This document shows positions 58,129-64,000 of a DNA stretch of 64,000 nucleotides, in pieces. Under the pieces are notes generated by a model, which saw only the letters and a program-made list of their open reading frames with translations, was not told the origin of the DNA and searched no databases. The DNA comes from Neochlamydia sp. AcF84 (lineage in GTDB: Bacteria; Chlamydiota; Chlamydiia; Chlamydiales; Parachlamydiaceae): contig NZ_VJOT01000021.1 of NCBI RefSeq assembly GCF_011087585.1, positions 1-64,000 on the forward strand, given 5' to 3'. How positions within the stretch are numbered: position 1 is the stretch's first letter; the number at the start of each line of letters is the position of its first letter. A program made the translations under genes and the position numbers.

Positions 58129-60897
58129 TTATAATTCTTGGGTAATGTAAGTAACTTCGTACGCTTCAAATACATCGCCTTCTTGTGCAGTATCAAAATT
58201 GGAAAGAACTATACCACATTCAAGGCCTTTTTGAACCTCTCTTACATCGTCTTTTACGCGTTTTATTGAGGAAATCGATGATTTTCCAATCAGCTGGCCA
58301 TTGCGTATAATGCGCATCTGGTTATTACGATTAATCGCGCCTTCAGTAACAATTCCTCCTGCTATTTGTCCATAGTGGGAGGACTTAAAGAGCGCTTTCA
58401 CTTGGAATTTTCCTTTTTCTGTTTCAATAGCAATCTTATCCAAAAGATCTACGAGCATGGCTTTAACATCATCAATAGCATGATAAATGATGTCATGCAT
58501 TTTAACCTGTACTCCATGTTGTCTAATAAGGGCATCAGCATGGCTTTCAATCTGGGTGTGGAAGCCTATAATGACCGCTTTGGAGGTCGAAGCCATTTGC
58601 ACGTCTGATTCCGAAACTTCTCCTACTCCTGCAGAAATAATATTAACTTCGGCTTTTTTCGAATAAATTTTCAGTAACCCTACTTTAAGGGCTTCAAGAG
58701 AGCCTTGTACGTCAGCACGCAAGATAATATTAAGAATTTTCTTAGAAGGCTCCGAAGCTTGCATCATCAAGTTTTCCATGGAGAGCTTCTTTTTAAGCAA
58801 GTTGTTTTGGCGCATACCTACCATACGAGCTTCAGCAATCTCACGAGCCTCTTTTTCATTTTTAACTACAATAAACTCTTGCCCTGCTTCTGGGAGGCCC
58901 GAAAGGCCTGTAATGGATACGGGTGTGGAAGGTCCTGCTTGCTGAATATTATGCCCATATTCATCTTGCATAGTTTTAACACGTCCCCAATATTGATCAA
59001 ATACAAGAGAGTCGCCTATTTTTAAAGTTCCATTCTGAATAAGCATAGTAGCCACAGCGCCCATGCCTTTATGCATTTCAGATTCTAAAACACGCCCTCG
59101 AGCCCGGTTAGTAGGATCTGCGCGCAATTCCAACACTTCTGCTTGCAAAGCTAGCATTTCTAGCAGTGTGCTAATGCCTTCTTTAGTGACTGCAGAACAA
59201 TTAACAGTAATAGTTTGCCCACCCCATGCTTCTGGAAGAAGTTCTTGCTCTGCTAGCTGACGGTAAACATTTTCAACGTTGAAATTAGGCTTATCACATT
59301 TGTTAATAGCTACTACGATGGTAACTTTTGCTTCACGAGCATGCTGGATGGCTTCCACTGTTTGTTGGCGAAGGCCTTCATCACCGGCTACAACTAACAC
59401 CACGATATCGGTGACATCCGCACCACGGGCACGCATAGCAGAAAAGGCTTCGTGTCCTGGAGTATCAAGGATGCAAATTTCTCCTACCGCTGTTTTACAT
59501 TTAAACGCTCCAATATGCTGAGTAATAGCTCCTGCCTCGCCAGCTGCACGGTTGCTGCTTCTTATAGCATCAATTAAGCTGGTCTTACCATGGTCTACAT
59601 GTCCCATGAAGGCAACTACAGGTGCCCGAATGTGAAGCTTTTCTGGAGAGGTTTGTTTGATCTCTTCGCTAGCACTTTGATCAGTAATGCGGATCCTTTT
59701 TTCTTCTGAGGTATCAATGCTAATCTCGCATCCAAATTCATGTCCTAGCAGTTGAATAGTCGTCTCATCTTCTAACAAATCATTAAGGGTAACGACAAGC
59801 CCTTGCATGAACAATTTAGAGATTAGCTGGGAAGACTTTAATTTCATTTCAGCAGCCAAATCTTTAATGCTAATAGGCGTTCTGATTTTGAGCGCAGTAG
59901 GTCGAATAGTAGTATCTTCCTGAACCTGCTTGATTTGTCTGTTGCGCTTTTTCCTCCATTGAGAAGTATCATCCTCTGCTCGCAAGCCTTGTCTATCGCG
60001 TGCATCAAATGCTCGCGTGGGTTCAAGACGCCGGGTAGGTTTCAGATCACGAAATTCTTTAGCTTTACCTGGAAAGGTTTTCTTAGGAAGATTTTCATCA
60101 CTAACAGCGGTTTCTTCACCCTCTTTGGGCTTAAATTTGTCTTTCGTAGCTTTAGCTGCTGCTTCTTTATCAGGAGTGGAAGCTGCCTCTGCTTTATGTT
60201 TTTGAGGTGGCTGAGGAGGAACATAAGCAGGCCGCGGAGCCGGTTTTCGAGGTAAAAGATCCTTAACATGCCGACCTGTAGGCCCCAGCTTGACATATTC
60301 TGGCATAGGCTTAATTGCAGGTATAGGGGCTTCTTGACGGGCTACTGCTACAGGTTTTTCGCCTCGAGAAGGAATAAATTCTTTTGCTATAAGAGGGGTT
60401 TCTTCAGCAGGAGCAGGAGTTTTTTCATTTTTAACTGCATCAGCAAAAATTTCTTCCGCCGCTGGCTTTTCTTCAAAAACTTTTTTCTCAGATAGCTCTA
60501 CCAGTTCTTCAGCAAAAATTTCTTTACGTAGCTCTTCACTAGATTTTTTAATCTTAATGCCTTCTTCCTCGACCTCTTCAGCTGCACCTGCGCTTGAAGT
60601 CTCTGCAAATTCTACCTTAGGCTTAGCTTCAGGGACAGCACCTTCAGCAAAAGCAGATTTAGAACGCGCGCGAATTCGAGGTGTAGTTTCTTCCTTAGTT
60701 GGAGAATGAACTGAAGCGTTTTTCGTAGATTCATTTAGCTCTGCTTTAGGTGCTTTAGTCAGCGTACTTTTTTTAACAGGCTTTTCTTCTTTATCTTCTA
60801 AAGCCTTATTTGCTGCTATTTTGCTTTTAATTTTACCTAAATTGATGGCTTCAGCAATTTGAGTGTTTTTAATGGTTAGCTTCAGGTTTTTTGCCAA
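58129..60897 (-). CDS. infB: Translation initiation factor IF-2
   Basis: IF-2 is a GTPase that brings fMet-tRNA to the 30S subunit. Residues 1-330 are a charged, low-complexity region rich in Ala, Lys, Glu and Pro. An IF2-N domain follows ([21 protein letters not shown]). The G domain begins near residue 430 with [17 protein letters not shown] and NKCD. The beta-barrels and C-terminal fMet-binding domain follow to the end. It has 922 residues. The start is a TTG (the frame reads [10 protein letters not shown]), with AAAGGA ten bases upstream. The start overlaps the nusA end by 29 bases, indicating coupling. Confidence 0.95.
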   Translation of the reverse strand: MAKNLKLTIKNTQIAEAINLGKIKSKIAANKALEDKEEKPVKKSTLTKAPKAELNESTKNASVHSPTKEETTPRIRARSKSAFAEGAVPEAKPKVEFAETSSAGAAEEVEEEGIKIKKSSEELRKEIFAEELVELSEKKVFEEKPAAEEIFADAVKNEKTPAPAEETPLIAKEFIPSRGEKPVAVARQEAPIPAIKPMPEYVKLGPTGRHVKDLLPRKPAPRPAYVPPQPPQKHKAEAASTPDKEAAAKATKDKFKPKEGEETAVSDENLPKKTFPGKAKEFRDLKPTRRLEPTRAFDARDRQGLRAEDDTSQWRKKRNRQIKQVQEDTTIRPTALKIRTPISIKDLAAEMKLKSSQLISKLFMQGLVVTLNDLLEDETTIQLLGHEFGCEISIDTSEEKRIRITDQSASEEIKQTSPEKLHIRAPVVAFMGHVDHGKTSLIDAIRSSNRAAGEAGAITQHIGAFKCKTAVGEICILDTPGHEAFSAMRARGADVTDIVVLVVAGDEGLRQQTVEAIQHAREAKVTIVVAINKCDKPNFNVENVYRQLAEQELLPEAWGGQTITVNCSAVTKEGISTLLEMLALQAEVLELRADPTNRARGRVLESEMHKGMGAVATMLIQNGTLKIGDSLVFDQYWGRVKTMQDEYGHNIQQAGPSTPVSITGLSGLPEAGQEFIVVKNEKEAREIAEARMVGMRQNNLLKKKLSMENLMMQASEPSKKILNIILRADVQGSLEALKVGLLKIYSKKAEVNIISAGVGEVSESDVQMASTSKAVIIGFHTQIESHADALIRQHGVQVKMHDIIYHAIDDVKAMLVDLLDKIAIETEKGKFQVKALFKSSHYGQIAGGIVTEGAINRNNQMRIIRNGQLIGKSSISSIKRVKDDVREVQKGLECGIVLSNFDTAQEGDVFEAYEVTYITQEL

Positions 60898-62176
60898 GGC
60901 TTTCTATCCTTTGTTTTCTAATTTGTTCTATAATCTTGTCGGCGGTATCTAGGCTTATGCCCGGAATTTTTGCCAATTCTTCTGGGGTTGCAATCAAAAG
61001 AGATTTGAGAGTAGTGTAGCCTTCGGCAATCAGATGCTGGAAAATCAGATTGTTAAGACCATCGATCTCTTCTAAGGGTTCGTTGAGAGAAGGATCATCG
61101 GACTCGGCTAGCTCTGTGCGTTGCAAAGCCATGGTACGGTTATAATCCGTCATCCGCTGCACTTCTAGCTCATAACCAATCAATTCGCTGTTAAGCCTTG
61201 CATTCATTCCTTTTTTACCAATCACAGCGGCAAAATCTTCATCATCCACGACGATAGAGATGGTGTGATCATCTTCGCTAATATTGATTTTACGAATCTC
61301 AATCGGCGATAGAGCATTCTGCAGAAGTTCAATAGGGTCGGCGGAAAAAGGAACAATATCGATTTTCTCATTATGTAATTCTCTGACTACATTTTTAACA
61401 CGTACCCCACGCATCCCTACACAAGCACCTACTGGATCAACTTTAGGATCTGTAGAACGAACAGTTAATTTAGTTCGGTAGCCGGGATCACGAGCAATTT
61501 TGTCGATAACAACAATATTATCATTAATCTCAGGTACTTCTTGGATGAGCAATTGACGAACGAATTCTGGATGGCTACGTGAGAGAATAACTTCTGCGCC
61601 GCCATTTTCCGTATCATTCACTTCTAGCAGTAAGGCCAAAACTTTATCTCCAAGATTATATTTCTCAGTTTTAGGATAGTGCTTCATGGGCATTAAAGCT
61701 TCTACTTTACCTAAATCGATAATTAAATTAGCTCCTCGGACAAAGCGTTTGACAGTACCAGAAATTAATTCATTTACCCGATGGCGGTACTCTTCATAAA
61801 TAACATCGCGCTCCGCCCCTCGCAACTTTTGAGTAATAATTTGGCGTGCTTTTTGGGCTGCAATACGACCAAAATCTCTAGGAGTGGCTATCACATCAAT
61901 AAATTGGCCCACTTGGCTCTCAGGATCAATTTCGCGAGCTTCTTCTAATGAGATTTCTTGAGCAGGCACTTCCACTTCGTCTACAATCTCTTTTTCGCAG
62001 TAAACGTCAATATTACCTGTTTTGGGATGAATAGTCACAGTAACATTTGAGGCTCCGCTAATACTTTTACGGGCGGCGGCACGAAGAGATTCTTCTATGG
62101 CGCTGATTACGATTTCTCGCTTAATGCCTTTTTCTCTTTCTAGGTACTCAAAAATAGCTATGAGATCTTTATTCAT
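60869..62176 (-). CDS. nusA: Transcription termination/antitermination protein NusA
   Basis: NusA regulates pausing, termination and antitermination. After the N-terminal RNAP-binding domain comes an S1 domain (about residues 130-200) with [23 protein letters not shown], then two KH domains with [18 protein letters not shown] and [22 protein letters not shown]-terminal helix-hairpin-helix repeat follows ([26 protein letters not shown], outline). It has 435 residues. It lies between rpsA and infB, as in C. trachomatis. Confidence 0.95.
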   Translation of the reverse strand: MNKDLIAIFEYLEREKGIKREIVISAIEESLRAAARKSISGASNVTVTIHPKTGNIDVYCEKEIVDEVEVPAQEISLEEAREIDPESQVGQFIDVIATPRDFGRIAAQKARQIITQKLRGAERDVIYEEYRHRVNELISGTVKRFVRGANLIIDLGKVEALMPMKHYPKTEKYNLGDKVLALLLEVNDTENGGAEVILSRSHPEFVRQLLIQEVPEINDNIVVIDKIARDPGYRTKLTVRSTDPKVDPVGACVGMRGVRVKNVVRELHNEKIDIVPFSADPIELLQNALSPIEIRKINISEDDHTISIVVDDEDFAAVIGKKGMNARLNSELIGYELEVQRMTDYNRTMALQRTELAESDDPSLNEPLEEIDGLNNLIFQHLIAEGYTTLKSLLIATPEELAKIPGISLDTADKIIEQIRKQRIESLGKKPEANH

Positions 62177-62275
62177 CGTTTTTTTTGCCTCAAATTCTTA
62201 AGATAGGAATTATATATTAAAGAAGATTTGTAAAGCAACTTACAAGAGGGTATTTTATCTATGTAAGGTGTGTTA

Positions 62276-62307
62276 ATCGGTAGAAAAGCTAGCTTTTCTA
62301 CCGATTG
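62276..62307. terminator. Perfect 32-bp palindrome after rpsA
   Basis: AATCGGTAGAAAAGCT is followed directly by its reverse complement, giving a 16-bp stem. It lies 20 bp downstream of the rpsA stop on the minus strand and before nusA. There is no U-run on either strand, so it may act as a processing or attenuation hairpin rather than a classical terminator. Confidence 0.65.
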
Positions 62308-62327
62308 AATGCGAGTCAGAAGGTATT

Positions 62328-64000
62328 CTAATCTTCGCTATCTTCTCTATCTTTTTCAGAAGATTTCTTTTTGCGCTTATTGGAAGTTAAAATGATGTCG
62401 TCATGACTGGTGTGATTTTGATCAATTAAATATTCCTTGATAGAAAGAGCAATCTTTTTATGCTCAGGATCTAATTTAATCACCTTAGCTGTTACATCAT
62501 CGCCTTTAGAAACAACATCTTCAACTTTGCCGAAGGCCTGATCAGATAATTCAGTGACATGGATGAGTCCTTCTATACCGCTATCGAGTTCTACAAAAGC
62601 TCCAAAGGCAGTAATTTTAGTTACTTTTCCTTTAACTAAAGATCCCACTGGCATCGTTTTCTCAATACTTTCCCAAGGGTTATTACTTAATTGCTTAACA
62701 CCTAAAGTAATTTTCTTGCTATCTCGATCAACGGATAAGATGCAGGCATCTACGACATCGCCTTTACGGAGAACCTCGGAAGGGTGGGAGACTTTTTTAA
62801 TCCAGCTTAGATCTGAAATATGTATTAATCCCTCTACTCCTGGTTCTAATTCGACAAAAGCGCCATAGTTAGTTAAGCTGCGGATTTCTGCTTTCACGTT
62901 AGTACCCACTGGATATCTTCTCTCCACATCGTCCCAAGGGTTATGTTCAGCTTGTTTAATTCCTAAAGAAATTTTCCCTTCTTCTTTTTGTACCGAAAGA
63001 ACTACAGCTTCCACATCATCACCTTTTTTGACCACTTCGCTAGGATCGGTGACGTTTTTTACCCATGACATTTCTGACACATGAATAAGGCCTTCAATAC
63101 CTGGCTCAATTTCAATAAAGGCACCATAAGGGAGCAAGTTAACAATCTTACCTTTCACACGCGTTCCAGGTGGGTATTTTTGCTCGATTTGATCCCAAGG
63201 ATTAGATTCTTTTTGCTTTAAGCCTAAAGCTACACGACCTTTTTCGCGATCGACGCTTAAAATCATCACTTCTAGTTTTTGCCCCAGTTGGACCATTTCA
63301 GAAGGATGCTTAATACGTTTCCAAGTCATATCCGTAATATGCAATAGTCCATCAATGCCATCGAGGTCAAGGAAAACCCCGAAATCGGTAATGTTTTTAA
63401 CAATCCCATCGCGCACATCACCTTCTTTAATATTTTCCAAAAGCTCAGCCTTTTTAGAAATTCTTTCAGCTTCTAAAAGCTCACGTCTGGAGACGACTAC
63501 GTTCTTACGTTCAATATTAATCTTAAGGATCTTAAATTCATATGTCTTGCCGAGATATTCATCGAGGTTTTTAATGCGCTTGTTATCGATCTGAGAGCCA
63601 GGTAAGAATGCTTCCATCCCAATATCAACCATTAAGCCACCTTTAACTTTACGGAGGACGCGGCCCTTGACAATCGAACCTTCTTCGCAATGTTCCAGAA
63701 TATATTCCCATTGACGCATTCTTTCGGCTTTTTCACGAGAGAGAACAATCTGCCCATTATCATCTTCAGCTTGGTCAAGAAGCACTTCGACTTCCCCATC
63801 TAATACCACATTTGAAGGATCAGAAAATTCCTCAATAGGGACTAGACCCTCTGATTTTAAGCCTACATCTACGACAACATGATCTTTTGTAATTTCGACA
63901 ATCCTTCCTTTGAGGATAGTTCCTGGGATCAATGCAGTGCTGTCTTCAACGTTATTATTGGATGACTGACCCTCCAATAAAGCTTTAAAAAGTTCTGCAT
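62328..64000 (-). CDS. rpsA: 30S ribosomal protein S1 (5' end beyond window)
   Basis: S1 binds mRNA and aids initiation. Six S1 (OB-fold) domains are present in series, each with a G-x-F/G-A-F pattern, for example [40 protein letters not shown] and [22 protein letters not shown]. The frame stays open to the window edge with [10 protein letters not shown] upstream of a possible internal TTG at 63977. In chlamydiae S1 begins with such a leader, so the gene is truncated by the window and that TTG is not the start. The tail is Lys/Glu/Asp-rich. Confidence 0.95.
   Translation of the reverse strand, partial: AELFKALLEGQSSNNNVEDSTALIPGTILKGRIVEITKDHVVVDVGLKSEGLVPIEEFSDPSNVVLDGEVEVLLDQAEDDNGQIVLSREKAERMRQWEYILEHCEEGSIVKGRVLRKVKGGLMVDIGMEAFLPGSQIDNKRIKNLDEYLGKTYEFKILKINIERKNVVVSRRELLEAERISKKAELLENIKEGDVRDGIVKNITDFGVFLDLDGIDGLLHITDMTWKRIKHPSEMVQLGQKLEVMILSVDREKGRVALGLKQKESNPWDQIEQKYPPGTRVKGKIVNLLPYGAFIEIEPGIEGLIHVSEMSWVKNVTDPSEVVKKGDDVEAVVLSVQKEEGKISLGIKQAEHNPWDDVERRYPVGTNVKAEIRSLTNYGAFVELEPGVEGLIHISDLSWIKKVSHPSEVLRKGDVVDACILSVDRDSKKITLGVKQLSNNPWESIEKTMPVGSLVKGKVTKITAFGAFVELDSGIEGLIHVTELSDQAFGKVEDVVSKGDDVTAKVIKLDPEHKKIALSIKEYLIDQNHTSHDDIILTSNKRKKKSSEKDREDSED

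Overview
The window is chromosomal DNA of an environmental chlamydia (order Parachlamydiales, family Parachlamydiaceae). Neochlamydia or a close relative is my best guess. The reasons are chlamydial gene order (ribosomal operon to rpoA and rplQ then gapA; dapF-clpP-glyA; ABC-F, xerC, RNase Z; ribF-truB-rbfA-infB-nusA-rpsA), a CdsZ-like zinc-ribbon protein, an Hc2-like histone, and large eukaryote-like repeat proteins with F-box, OTU and BTB domains of the kind known to be expanded in amoeba-associated chlamydiae. The genus is inferred, not proven.

Layout. Positions 1-13386 hold a small double-SLBB protein followed by the ribosomal operon (rplC to rplQ with secY and rpoA), which ends at a clear intrinsic terminator. 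Positions 13420-21253 hold a UPF0158 protein, a huge TPR protein on the minus strand whose 3' end is broken by a 5-bp duplication, gapA, a conserved chlamydial hypothetical and tRNA-Leu(UAA). Positions 21484-30961 are accessory: a tiny DUF6496-like gene plus Hc2-like histone, a second TPR giant, a decayed IS66-type element, and a STAND ATPase with a striking acid-free N-terminus. Positions 31008-44079 are mostly housekeeping: an HDAC-family deacetylase, dapF, clpP, glyA, cdsZ, rnpB, folE, a SpoU methylase, an ABC-F ATPase, xerC, RNase Z, a rhomboid protease and rfaE2. Positions 44496-55447 are accessory again: a BTB-LRR protein and two tandem giants. Positions 55829-64000 are the translation/transcription-factor cluster, ending in a 5'-truncated rpsA.

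The standout is a four-member paralogous family (15562-18810, 22927-26223, 46230-50474, 50570-55447). All four share an N-terminal F-box-like segment, a central GlnD/DUF294-like nucleotidyltransferase core with an intact GS...DxE motif, and 11 to 18 kinesin-light-chain-type TPRs of 42 residues. The two tandem copies also carry an OTU cysteine-protease domain with its Asp, Cys and His residues. The BTB-LRR and STAND-TPR proteins nearby fit the same picture of proteins aimed at host ubiquitin or signalling pathways. Secretion and activity are inferences.
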